From Vibrio hepatarius (lineage in GTDB: Bacteria; Pseudomonadota; Gammaproteobacteria; Enterobacterales; Vibrionaceae): a DNA stretch of 64,000 bases. Where the stretch lies: assembly GCF_018860525.1 (NCBI RefSeq), contig NZ_JAHKPM010000067.1, forward strand, positions 1-64,000. The letters are read 5' to 3'. Position 1 is the stretch's first letter. Every line of letters begins with the position of its first letter. The translations under genes were made by a program, and so were the position numbers. Under the pieces are notes generated by a model that saw nothing but the letters and a program-made list of their open reading frames with translations, searched no databases and was not told where the DNA came from. This document shows positions 26,459-34,026 of this stretch, in pieces.

Positions 26459-27691
26459 TTAGGCGCCTTTTAATCGGCCTAGCTTGGCCATTGAGATCGG
26501 CTTGGTGAAAAGAGCTATCGCAATACAGGTTGCCATCATGAAAGCAGAAATCGTATATGCGAGATTGTAGTTCTCACCATTAGCCACAGAAAGCCCTACT
26601 ACTGCTGCACCAATTGCACCTCCGATTCCCCATGCTGTGTATAGCACTCCGTAGTTAGTCCCGTAGTTTTTAAGGCCATAGAACTCAGCGGTAATCGTTG
26701 GGAATACAGCCAATAACGTACCGTAACCGACTGCAGCAATGGCAGTTCCAATAATCAGTGTGAACTCGCTATCGAATGTAGCAAACAAAACCATATTGAT
26801 ACCCTGCAGAATAAAAGCCAGCAATAAAGTCTTGATGCCACCAATCTTGTCAGCAAGGATGCCAGCTACAACTCGGCCACCAGAGTTAAATATGGCGAGG
26901 ATTGACGCTAGATAAACTGCATTTGGTAAGTTTGCTTGTACACTGGCGATTGTAGTAATGTTTCCAATGATCATAAGACCAACGGATGCCGCAAACGCAT
27001 ACATGATCCATAGTGAGTAAAACTGAGGCGTTTTCAGCATGAACTTCCAAGTGAGATCATGAGTATTAGTACACTTAGCTGAGGAATTACCGGTTTTATT
27101 GTTTGGTAAGGCTGGTGTATAGCCAGTAGGTGGATTGTTGATTGTCGCCGCAAGAGGGACAGTAATAGCTAAAATCCCAATCCCGAGTACAATAAAGCTA
27201 GATTGAAAACCCATGCTATTTATTAGAGCTGATGTCAGTGGCGCAAGATAAATAGCTGCCAGACCAAATCCGGCGGCTATGAGGCCGTTAACCATTCCCT
27301 TTTTCGATGAATGGAACCATTTCATTGCTGACGGAGATAGGCAAGCATAACCAAAGCCAATTCCAGCACCTGTCAACACACCAAAGGTGAGGTTTAACAT
27401 CAGTGGAGAGCTTACAAAACCAGATGCTATCATGCCAAATCCAGTCAAAGTGGTACCAAGGATAAGGATTTTACGTGGGCCCATTTTGTCTTGGAGGATC
27501 CCAGCAATAAGAAGACAAGCTGAAAAGGTAATGGTCGCAATGGCATAGGGTGATGAAGCCTCAGCAGCGCTCCAACCTGACTCAGTAACTAAGGCTTTAT
27601 TAAATACGCTCCAGGCATACAGAATGCCAAGACAAAGGTTGATACAGAATCCAGCTAATAGTATTCGTGTCGCTTTATCAATCTTGCTCAT
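26459..27691 (-). CDS. MFS transporter of the oxalate/formate antiporter (OFA) family, probably for a monocarboxylate
   Basis: A 410-residue, 12-helix major facilitator protein. The opening (LLAGFCINLCLGILYAWSVF) and DKMGPRKILILG between helices 2 and 3 are typical of OFA members such as OxlT and YhjX. Close relatives are commonly annotated as L-lactate or pyruvate transporters; which substrate applies here cannot be read from the sequence. The ATG at 27691 is the only sensible start, since upstream ATGs hit stops, although its ribosome site is distant. A CRP-like site lies 115 bases upstream, which fits catabolite control of a carbon-source transporter. Confidence 0.88.
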   Translation of the reverse strand: MSKIDKATRILLAGFCINLCLGILYAWSVFNKALVTESGWSAAEASSPYAIATITFSACLLIAGILQDKMGPRKILILGTTLTGFGMIASGFVSSPLMLNLTFGVLTGAGIGFGYACLSPSAMKWFHSSKKGMVNGLIAAGFGLAAIYLAPLTSALINSMGFQSSFIVLGIGILAITVPLAATINNPPTGYTPALPNNKTGNSSAKCTNTHDLTWKFMLKTPQFYSLWIMYAFAASVGLMIIGNITTIASVQANLPNAVYLASILAIFNSGGRVVAGILADKIGGIKTLLLAFILQGINMVLFATFDSEFTLIIGTAIAAVGYGTLLAVFPTITAEFYGLKNYGTNYGVLYTAWGIGGAIGAAVVGLSVANGENYNLAYTISAFMMATCIAIALFTKPISMAKLGRLKGA

Positions 27692-28044
27692 TTTTCATCT
27701 CATTTTACCTCTTTAATCAGAGGCCAACGTTAAGGTAGATTTATTCAAATTTAGTTTGCGCTTATCAACAAAACGCGTAATGGGCGCGGATTATACCCAA
27801 TATTGAAGTGATTGAAATCACTTTTTTGTATGGAATACTTTTCTACAAGTGGTGTTTATGCAAATGTTGACAGTTCAGCCTTTTTCACCTTGAGAATGAT
27901 AAATTAGCAAGCTGGCGCATAGGTGATTTACTACTAGTATTATAAATATCAATTATGTCATTTGTGCGTACAAAAAGCAGGAAAAAGTAAGCGACCTAAA
28001 TGATTCAATTAAGGAATAACAAACCATGTTCAAAGGGCAATGTG
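27692..28044. other. Divergent promoter region between the OFA transporter and a diguanylate cyclase
   Basis: These 353 bases hold the promoters of two divergent genes and the CRP-like palindrome at 27806-27823. There is no further gene. An in-frame ATG at 28000 could extend the cyclase but lacks a ribosome site. Confidence 0.6.
27806..27823. promoter_or_regulatory. CRP-like operator
   Basis: AAGTGATTGAAATCACTT is a perfect 8-bp inverted repeat with a 2-base centre. Against the CRP core TGTGA-N6-TCACA it differs only at the outermost base of each half. It also resembles an FNR site (GTGAT-N4-ATCAC). A short T-run follows on the + strand. It sits between two divergent genes. Confidence 0.5.
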
Positions 28045-29409
28045 ATGGTGCGTATTAGTCTATTTATTTGCACCTTGTTGTTTCCGATAAATTTAATCGC
28101 TGAGCAGTTACAACCAAAACCTTTGATTGTAACCAATTCCAAAGCGTGGAAACCATTTTCTTATATAGATGATGATCAGAACCCAGCTGGCATTCTAATC
28201 GACTATTGGAAACTTTACGCTCAGAACAATGGCATTGAAGTTGAATTCCTTCTACTTGATTGGAATGATTCATTAGAAGCAGTAAGAACCGGAAAAGCAG
28301 ATGTACATGCAGGTCTTTTGTGGTCTGAAGGAAGGGAAGCCTATCTAGATTACACACCTTCGATAATCACCATCGATACCCAGATGTATATAAGCCGAGA
28401 ATTGATTGGTTTGGATCTAAACGAGTTTATGTCAGGTTTACATGAATATAAGGTAGGGGTTGTATCGGGGGGATACGAAGAAGAGTTTACTCGCCTAACT
28501 TATCCAAACCTCAATCTGGTATCATTTAGAAATAACCAAAAAATGATTGATGCTGCATTTAGTGGGGAGATTTCAGCCTTTGTAGCTGATCTACAGGTGG
28601 GTAATTTTTATTTGCTCACCAGCAATAAAGCCAATGCTTTTATTGGTGTAAGAAACCTTTATTCAGGCGATCTTAGAGCAGCGGTTAAAGAGGGCAATAA
28701 GGTCCTACAGGATCAGGTCACCAATGGTCAGGAAGCGATCACGATAAGCGAAAAACAAAGGATACTCAGCCGCTGGATGCACATAAATACCGTGTATCCT
28801 GCTTATTTAGCGCCAATTTTAATCGCGATAGCTGTCGTTGGTGCTGCATTATATATTGTTGCTCTTAGGTATTCTGTGCGGATGAAAACTCGTGAGCTGG
28901 CTGAGGCAAATGAAGAATTAAAAAAATTGTCGGAAACGGATTATTTGACAGGCTTGAGTAATCGTCGGCATTTTGTATCGGAGTTTCATGAGCGACTTGG
29001 TAGGCCGGGTGATGTGTGTGTTATGGTATTTGATATAGACGATTTTAAAATGATCAATGATACCTATGGTCATCAAGTTGGCGATCATGTTATTAAAACA
29101 GTTGCTGAGACGATTAAAGGTAGTGCAGGTTCAGAACAGCTCTTGGGGCGAATTGGGGGTGAAGAATTCGCTTTAGTCATGAACAACCAAGATGAGCTGA
29201 GAGTCAAAGAGTTATCCCATTCTATCTGTGATTTGATTCGAAATCTTGATTTTGACGGCCAAGCGCCTCACAAGGTGACACTTAGTTTAGGCTGCGCCTA
29301 TTATCCAAACTCAAGCGCTGATATACAGCTGTCAGATGCTGATGATTTAATGTATCAAGCCAAAGAACAAGGAAAAGATAGAGCTGTAGTACGTAATATG
29401 GCGACTTAA
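28045..29409 (+). CDS. Diguanylate cyclase with periplasmic binding-protein sensor domain
   Basis: A 454-residue membrane protein: signal anchor (1-20), a family-3 solute-binding-like sensor in the periplasm (about 25-240), one transmembrane helix (about 255-275), a short coiled coil, and a GGDEF domain (about 295-450). The active-site motif is GGEEF (371-375) and LTGLSNRRHF precedes it, so it should synthesise cyclic-di-GMP in response to a periplasmic ligand. There is no obvious RxxD inhibitory site directly before the motif. The start at 28045 is preferred over 28000 because AAAGGG precedes it and a signal peptide begins there. Confidence 0.9.
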   Translation: MVRISLFICTLLFPINLIAEQLQPKPLIVTNSKAWKPFSYIDDDQNPAGILIDYWKLYAQNNGIEVEFLLLDWNDSLEAVRTGKADVHAGLLWSEGREAYLDYTPSIITIDTQMYISRELIGLDLNEFMSGLHEYKVGVVSGGYEEEFTRLTYPNLNLVSFRNNQKMIDAAFSGEISAFVADLQVGNFYLLTSNKANAFIGVRNLYSGDLRAAVKEGNKVLQDQVTNGQEAITISEKQRILSRWMHINTVYPAYLAPILIAIAVVGAALYIVALRYSVRMKTRELAEANEELKKLSETDYLTGLSNRRHFVSEFHERLGRPGDVCVMVFDIDDFKMINDTYGHQVGDHVIKTVAETIKGSAGSEQLLGRIGGEEFALVMNNQDELRVKELSHSICDLIRNLDFDGQAPHKVTLSLGCAYYPNSSADIQLSDADDLMYQAKEQGKDRAVVRNMAT

Positions 29410-29541
29410 TGCGCTATTGAAGCATTGCTGAGGTTGAAAAAAGGCCAGTTTGCGCACAAAGCAATCAAACGGACCAATATAGCGAAAAAAAACTTTTCTT
29501 TTCATATTACTGTGGCATATTAGACGTGTTCCAGCGATGCG

Positions 29542-29615
29542 GCGTGCATCGTATAATGGCATTACCTCAGCCTTCCAAGCTGATGATGTGGGTTCGATTC
29601 CCACTGCACGCTCCA
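29542..29615 (+). tRNA. tRNA-Gly(TCC)
   Basis: A 74-base tRNA with encoded CCA. The acceptor stem is GCGTGCA/TGCACGC, the anticodon arm is TCAGC-CTTCCAA-GCTGA with TCC at 29574-29576, and the T-arm is GTGGG-TTCGATT-CCCAC. It matches the E. coli glyT tRNA except for a compensated acceptor and T-stem pair and one base missing in the D-loop. It stands alone, not in a tRNA operon. Confidence 0.95.
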
Positions 29616-29960
29616 ATTTATTCCCCATTCGAAGCACATTAATTATTATTTCTGATAGAAATAATAATATTTTCAGTATTAGCCTTTCTAAATGTTGTTT
29701 AAAATCTACCATATTCCTTTTTATTGATTATCTATAAATATTTATTTTTTATTCCCCTCTTAGTTATGATCTTTTATTACTTCAAATAATTAATTTTCTC
29801 AAATGTATTAAAAGCAATGGTTTTACTGGTAATTTACTAGTGGTACTTAAAAAGTAATCAATTTAAGTTTGAAATACCTCTTGTAAGCAACTAGTGATAC
29901 TTGATCGGGGCGGTTATATTTTGTTCTATACAGCACAAGATTATAAACTGAGTGCTTGTT
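29616..29960. other. AT-rich stretch after the tRNA
   Basis: These 345 bases show no credible gene. A 12-bp AT inverted repeat (29642-29668) just downstream of the tRNA could end its transcript. The rest is low-complexity AT leading to a decayed gene. Confidence 0.5.
29642..29668 (+). terminator. AT-rich hairpin downstream of tRNA-Gly
   Basis: ATTATTATTTCT and its exact reverse complement are separated by GAT, then ATTTTC follows. It is a perfect but AT-only stem, possibly the tRNA terminator. Confidence 0.4.
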
Positions 29961-30481
29961 ATGGAAACAAACCATGGACGCATTGCCTTAAATAGTGAAT
30001 CCTTGAAACTATTAAGAAAAAAAATGGCCTTAGCCAAGAAAGGTTGGCAAACGAATGCTCTGACAGGCAACTCCACGTGTCAGTTGGCTCAATCAAGATA
30101 CCGAATTAAATCCATTATTCTTTAAAGGGCTAGGCCAACCCCAAAATGAGTATGTGGCGCGAGAGATGAACTGGCTGCTGAGTAATGTCGACAACAATGA
30201 AGTGTATACCCTAATTACCGATTCAGAAGACAGCATGCGCCAGTTTGTTGCAGAACTTGTGTTTTAACCCCAACCCAAGTGGTCCAAACCCCAACGGCTA
30301 CCAGTTGGTGAATGTGGAGGTGGTTACTGATTGGAGTGGTGATAGGTTGGTCTCTAAGCTGATATTTAATTATCAGGGCATTAATACTGGTGCAAAACAG
30401 AGCTGGTATTCAACGGTTGATGTGACGGGCGAATACCCCTTTTCCCTAGCTAAGTGGAAACGGTTTTTGCCCCAATATTAA
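29961..30481 (+). pseudogene. Frameshifted remnant of an XRE-type HTH gene fused to an unrecognised C-terminal segment
   Basis: Coding similarity runs across three frames. From the ATG at 29961 the frame reads HGRIALNSESLKLLRKK and then loses sense at a run of eight A (30017-30024). With one more A it continues NGLSQERLANECSDRQL, a typical Cro/CI (XRE) helix-turn-helix. From about 30103 a second frame reads LNPLFFKGLGQPQNEYVARE and ends ...FVAEL. A third, from about 30250, reads CFNPNPSGPNPNGYQLV and runs to a stop at 30479-30481 (ending KRFLPQY). I do not recognise the second part. At least three frameshifts are needed to read it as one protein, so it is treated as a pseudogene; part may be an old deletion fusion. 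Confidence 0.65.
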
Positions 30482-30619
30482 TCATGTATGAATACAGGTA
30501 GGCTGTATTACGGATAGTAGAACGATAAAAACCTTGGCTTCTTATCACTATTATCGCTAGACATTATGTGTTTCATATTGCACAGTATTTTTAACTTCAT
30601 AGCTAAAAAAGGAATAGCA

Positions 30620-31000
30620 ATGTTCAGTCACGTTATGGTCGGCGCAAATGATATTAATCAATCCAAAATTTTTTATGATGCCGTGATGGTCGTTTTAGGA
30701 TATTCAGAAGGTATAATTGATGACAAAGGTCGCTGCCTCTATGTAACAAAGGAGGGTGTATTGGGTATTACCAACCCCATAGATGGCGAACAGGCGACTC
30801 ATGGCAATGGAATGACAATCGGGCTTAAAGTCAGCAGTCCTGAACTGGTGGATGCATGGCATGCCGCTGGTCTAGAAAATGGTGGCACAGCGTGTGAAGC
30901 GCCTCCTGGTATACGTGAAGGCGGAGGGCGGAAATTATATTTGGCTTATTTGCGAGATCCTGCTGGCAATAAACTTTGCGCTACTCATATTGAACAATAA
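30620..31000 (+). CDS. VOC family (glyoxalase-like) protein
   Basis: A 126-residue protein of the vicinal-oxygen-chelate fold with two beta-alpha-beta-beta-beta modules. It starts FSHVMVGANDINQSKIFYDAVM, the usual glyoxalase/bleomycin-resistance opening, and ends LRDPAGNKLCATH, with a terminal His and a GNK motif. The ATG at 30620 follows AAAAAAGGAATAGCA; the upstream in-frame extension is unsupported. Metal ligands are likely His4, Glu or Asp in the middle, and the C-terminal His. The substrate is unknown. It forms a pair with the next gene, five bases downstream of its stop. Confidence 0.85.
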   Translation: MFSHVMVGANDINQSKIFYDAVMVVLGYSEGIIDDKGRCLYVTKEGVLGITNPIDGEQATHGNGMTIGLKVSSPELVDAWHAAGLENGGTACEAPPGIREGGGRKLYLAYLRDPAGNKLCATHIEQ

Positions 31001-31008
31001 GGATATTG

Positions 31009-31284
31009 ATGTCAAAAGTCGTTTTAAAGGGCTTTATTTTGGTCCCTGAATCAGAATTGGGATTGGTTAACAGTGAACTTATCGACCATAAACGCCTTAC
31101 GTTAGAAGAAGAGGGCTGTATTATTTTTCAGGTGACTGAAAACTCGCAAAATCCGCTGCGTTTTGACGTTTATGAAGCGTTTATCGATAGGGCAGCTTTT
31201 GACTATCACCAAGAACGAGTCAAAGCATCTCAATGGGGAAAAATAACCACTCATGTTCAGCGCTACTATGAAGTGTTTGAATGA
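31009..31284 (+). CDS. Small ABM-domain monooxygenase-like protein
   Basis: A 91-residue dimeric alpha/beta-barrel-type protein of the antibiotic-biosynthesis-monooxygenase superfamily (similar to YgiN and other putative quinol monooxygenases). Typical features are KGFILVPESELGLV at the start, EEGCIIFQVTENSQNPLRF, and YEAFIDRAAFDYHQ. The ATG at 31009 follows AAGGATATTG. It is co-transcribed with the VOC gene, a frequent pairing of small enzymes acting on reactive organic compounds. The actual reaction is unknown. Confidence 0.8.
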   Translation: MSKVVLKGFILVPESELGLVNSELIDHKRLTLEEEGCIIFQVTENSQNPLRFDVYEAFIDRAAFDYHQERVKASQWGKITTHVQRYYEVFE

Positions 31285-31310
31285 TTTGCTCGAAGTTTAT
31301 TCATTGAGTT

Positions 31311-31342
31311 AAAAAGGACTGGAAACTATCAGTCCTTTTTTG
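31311..31342 (+). terminator. Terminator of the VOC/ABM pair
   Basis: The 11-bp stem AAAAAGGACTG/CAGTCCTTTTT has an 8-base loop, followed by TG and further T-rich sequence. The A/T ends make it usable in both directions, so it may also serve the converging transporter gene. Confidence 0.88.
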
Positions 31343-31386
31343 TTTTAGTTATCGATTCGTTATGTTCTTCAGACTGAAAGTCAGAA

Positions 31387-32655
31387 CTACTGCACTAACT
31401 TAAACACTAAAGCACTTACCGCGACGGCACCTGTTGCGAGCACAAAGAAAGTGGATAATTTACCCTTGTAAATATGCAAGCTTTTTACTTTGTAGACCGC
31501 AATCATAGGCATTATAAACAGAATCATGGCAATTACAGGGCCAGATAATGCCTCCATCATCCCCAAAATGCTTGGATTGATAATGGATACAGCCCAAATA
31601 CTTAAAAAGAGCACTAATATACATATACCATGTGCGTGACGTTGAGAAAGAGAAGTACTTTTTGTCAACATACCAATTAGACTCTCCCGCGCACCCAAAA
31701 AATGCCCAATAAAAGAAGAAGTGATTGCAATAAAGGCGACAATGGGCCCAAGCGTTGCAATAAAGGGATTATCTGTAGCATTGGCTAGATACGATAAAAC
31801 CGATACATTCTGCTCTTTAGCTTGTGCTAATTGATCGGGTGACAGTGTTAATATACAAGAGATAACAAATAACATAACAAACACAATCAGCATTATGCTG
31901 GTACGTCGAACGATATCTTCCGATTTAGAAGTAGCTTCTTTGCCGTAATGTCGACGTTGAGCATGAGCGAATGAAGAAAGAGCGGCGACATGGCTAAAGG
32001 AAAAAATCACCACAGGAGTGGCTAGCCATAAAGTACTGGTTAAAGAAGGTAATGATGGAATGATGAATTCAGGTACGTGCCAGCTTGGCATCAGGTAAAT
32101 TGACAAAAATAGCAAAATGGCAACTAATGGATAAACCATTATTGAGAATGCTCTAAGCATCGCTTTCTCACCGGCTAGCATGATGGCAATCAATCCAGCG
32201 ACTAAAACACCAGACAGCCAAGCTCGGGGCATAGAGGCCATATCTGCTTGATTAACCATGAAGCTATCCACGGTATTGGTGAGACCAACCCCGTATATTA
32301 GTAGAACCGGGAAAATTGAGAGAAAATAGAGTAGAGAGATACCCTGTCCAGCGGCCGGGCCAAAATGTTCGACCACTACATCGGTAAAATCGGCATCAGG
32401 TCTGCGAGAGGAGAGAACAAAGCGGGTAAAACCGCGGTGTGCTAGGTAAGTCATTGGATAGGCAAGTATGGCCATGATGATTAATGGAACCATTCCTCCT
32501 ATACCTAAGTTAATGGGTAAAAATAAAATACCTGCACCGACTGCAGTGCCAAATAAACTCAGAACCCATTGAGTGTCATAGGATGTCCACGTACTTTTCT
32601 TAGCTGTTAACGTATTTTGAATGTCGCTCACTTGCGCGTTACCTTTGTCTATCAT
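31387..32655 (-). CDS. Serine/threonine transporter, SdaC-like (HAAAP family)
   Basis: A 422-residue membrane protein with about 11 helices. It is close to E. coli SdaC throughout: FGTAVGAGILFLPINLGIGG, YPMTYLAHRGFTRFVLS, LANATDNPFIA, SFIGHFLGARE and NPSILGMMEALSGPVIAMI. It would import serine, or a related hydroxy amino acid, with protons. The start is uncertain: an ATG at 32655 matches the family length, while another in frame at 32694 would add 13 residues, and neither has a strong ribosome site. No serine dehydratase gene is adjacent in this window. Confidence 0.88.
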   Translation of the reverse strand: MIDKGNAQVSDIQNTLTAKKSTWTSYDTQWVLSLFGTAVGAGILFLPINLGIGGMVPLIIMAILAYPMTYLAHRGFTRFVLSSRRPDADFTDVVVEHFGPAAGQGISLLYFLSIFPVLLIYGVGLTNTVDSFMVNQADMASMPRAWLSGVLVAGLIAIMLAGEKAMLRAFSIMVYPLVAILLFLSIYLMPSWHVPEFIIPSLPSLTSTLWLATPVVIFSFSHVAALSSFAHAQRRHYGKEATSKSEDIVRRTSIMLIVFVMLFVISCILTLSPDQLAQAKEQNVSVLSYLANATDNPFIATLGPIVAFIAITSSFIGHFLGARESLIGMLTKSTSLSQRHAHGICILVLFLSIWAVSIINPSILGMMEALSGPVIAMILFIMPMIAVYKVKSLHIYKGKLSTFFVLATGAVAVSALVFKLVQ

Positions 32656-33024
32656 GGAGTCGCAAAGGCTATATATTTTGTTAATAATTATCATGCAATT
32701 TATACATTATGGTGATCCAACTCACGAAGTAAAATGTTAAATAGATTCAACTGAATACTTATTAATCATTACTACTGTGTTAGTCGTTAGTGTAGGTGTT
32801 TAGTGTTGTTTATGTTAATAGGTTGGATGTTAAAGACTAGAGAGATAGATTTTCGGCTATTTGGCTATTTGGCTATCGGATTGGTTTTCCTACCGATGAT
32901 TTAGCGGGAACTCGGATCTAGGAATAACGAGTGATTGGTATTGAACACTATTAAGATGAAACTGGAGATCGTCGTCATTTTCCTCTAAAAAAGGACATGT
33001 AACAGAGCTCTGCTGTTTGTCACA
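32656..33024. other. Intergenic region between the SdaC-like gene and a small unknown operon
   Basis: These 369 bases contain the promoter of the transporter and three 8-bp direct repeats (32855-32878). No gene is credible here. Confidence 0.5.
32855..32878. repeat. Three tandem 8-bp repeats
   Basis: Two exact copies of GGCTATTT (32855-32870) are followed by GGCTATCG. They lie about 200 bases upstream of the SdaC-like start and could be spaced regulator sites or a simple slippage array. Confidence 0.6.
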
Positions 33025-33363
33025 TTAGTTTTTTTCTATAATTTTATTAAACATCGTTGATTGACGTATAAACTGAGCATATATCTGTTCTCTGAATTCA
33101 AGTTGTTCTCTACCACTGAGTTTACTGTAGTGTTCAAGTGCTCTTTCAGCTGATGCAGAATTAGGGATTGTGGTAAATACGCTCAATGCCGTTATTACAG
33201 ATCTTGCCTGAGTTGATTCTAGTGAGAAAGAAATCTTTTTTGCTTTTTGTACCAAAGCATGAAGTACTAGTTCTCTTTCAGCCTGTTTTGCTTTTGACAT
33301 TAGTTCATTTTTGACACTAGTCAGCCCAGTCTTTTCGAGTTTTTTAATTAATTCTTTATCCAT
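33025..33363 (-). CDS. Unknown 112-residue helical protein
   Basis: A cytoplasmic, mostly helical protein without signal or membrane segment, which I do not recognise. It is rich in Lys, Glu and Ala (KKLEKTGLTSVKNELMSKA, ALEHYSKLSGREQLEFREQ). The ATG at 33363 follows AAGGGAAAGATT, so the in-frame extension to 33381 is not used. It is the second gene of a two-gene operon, 55 bases after the upstream gene. Confidence 0.65.
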   Translation of the reverse strand: MDKELIKKLEKTGLTSVKNELMSKAKQAERELVLHALVQKAKKISFSLESTQARSVITALSVFTTIPNSASAERALEHYSKLSGREQLEFREQIYAQFIRQSTMFNKIIEKN

Positions 33364-33418
33364 AATCTTTCCCTTAAACACTGATTATTTGTGCGTAATG
33401 ATTTTAAATGATGGTTAG

Positions 33419-33730
33419 TTACGCCAAATTGGCTGTTTGTGAAAGAGTAAATTCTGGTATAGAGATCAACGTTTCTATTACGCTTTTGGTAATCACAGGT
33501 CTATTTTCAATGATTGGAAAAATCAACGCTTCGCCACATCCTAACGTTACTTGATAGTGTGTTTCCACTGTGCGACTTTGCCCAGATTGTTGAACGTTTG
33601 AGACTAAAGGCTGTACATCTTTTATTGATAAAAAATGTCCTTGGAAGCATAACTCCACGTCACTTGCTACGCAGATCTCGCCCAGTATTGGCAGCAGAGC
33701 ATTTAAATCTTCGAGTTCAATTGTCACCAT
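33419..33730 (-). CDS. Unknown 103-residue protein
   Basis: A small acidic protein with alternating hydrophobic strands (VELCFQGHFLSIKDVQPLV, THYQVTLGCGEALIFPII) that I do not recognise. No signal peptide is seen. The ATG follows ACAGGTGTATAC. It is the first gene of a two-gene operon with the helical protein downstream. Its size and acidity would fit an adaptor, chaperone or small regulator, but that is only a guess from general appearance. Confidence 0.6.
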   Translation of the reverse strand: MVTIELEDLNALLPILGEICVASDVELCFQGHFLSIKDVQPLVSNVQQSGQSRTVETHYQVTLGCGEALIFPIIENRPVITKSVIETLISIPEFTLSQTANLA

Positions 33731-33984
33731 GTATACACCTGTATGTTGTTTAATCTGTACTATTACTCCCTGTACTTTTAACTACTCAGGTGCAGAGCTT
33801 AAATTAGGCGGTTAATTATGAGTAATAAACATAAATGAACTTTTATGATCTTTTTATTCATCCTTATGTCATTAGTTTTTTTTCAAAAAATTTTATCTAG
33901 TTTCAAATAGGTATTATTTGTAATGATTGCTAAAAAGCGTGGTAAAGAATACTTGCAGAAGTAAGGGAATGGATTTGAGATGAA

Positions 33985-34014
33985 AAAACAGCCAGTGGTG
34001 GCACTGGCTGTTTT
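33985..34014 (-). terminator. Terminator of the zwf-pgl-gnd operon
   Basis: The 12-bp stem AAAACAGCCAGT/ACTGGCTGTTTT has a 6-base loop, with TTTTTTCATC on the - strand side. It lies 13 bases after the gnd stop codon. Confidence 0.88.
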
Positions 34015-34026
34015 GAGTAGTATTAA

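Noticed and set aside
29347..29712. A 121-codon frame on the - strand covering the tRNA
   Set aside because: It runs across the tRNA-Gly gene and the end of the cyclase and has no ribosome site or recognisable content.
33991..34010. Sigma-54-like TGGCAC sequence near the end of gnd
   Set aside because: The -12 GC element is absent at the required spacing and the sequence is one arm and loop of a clear terminator.
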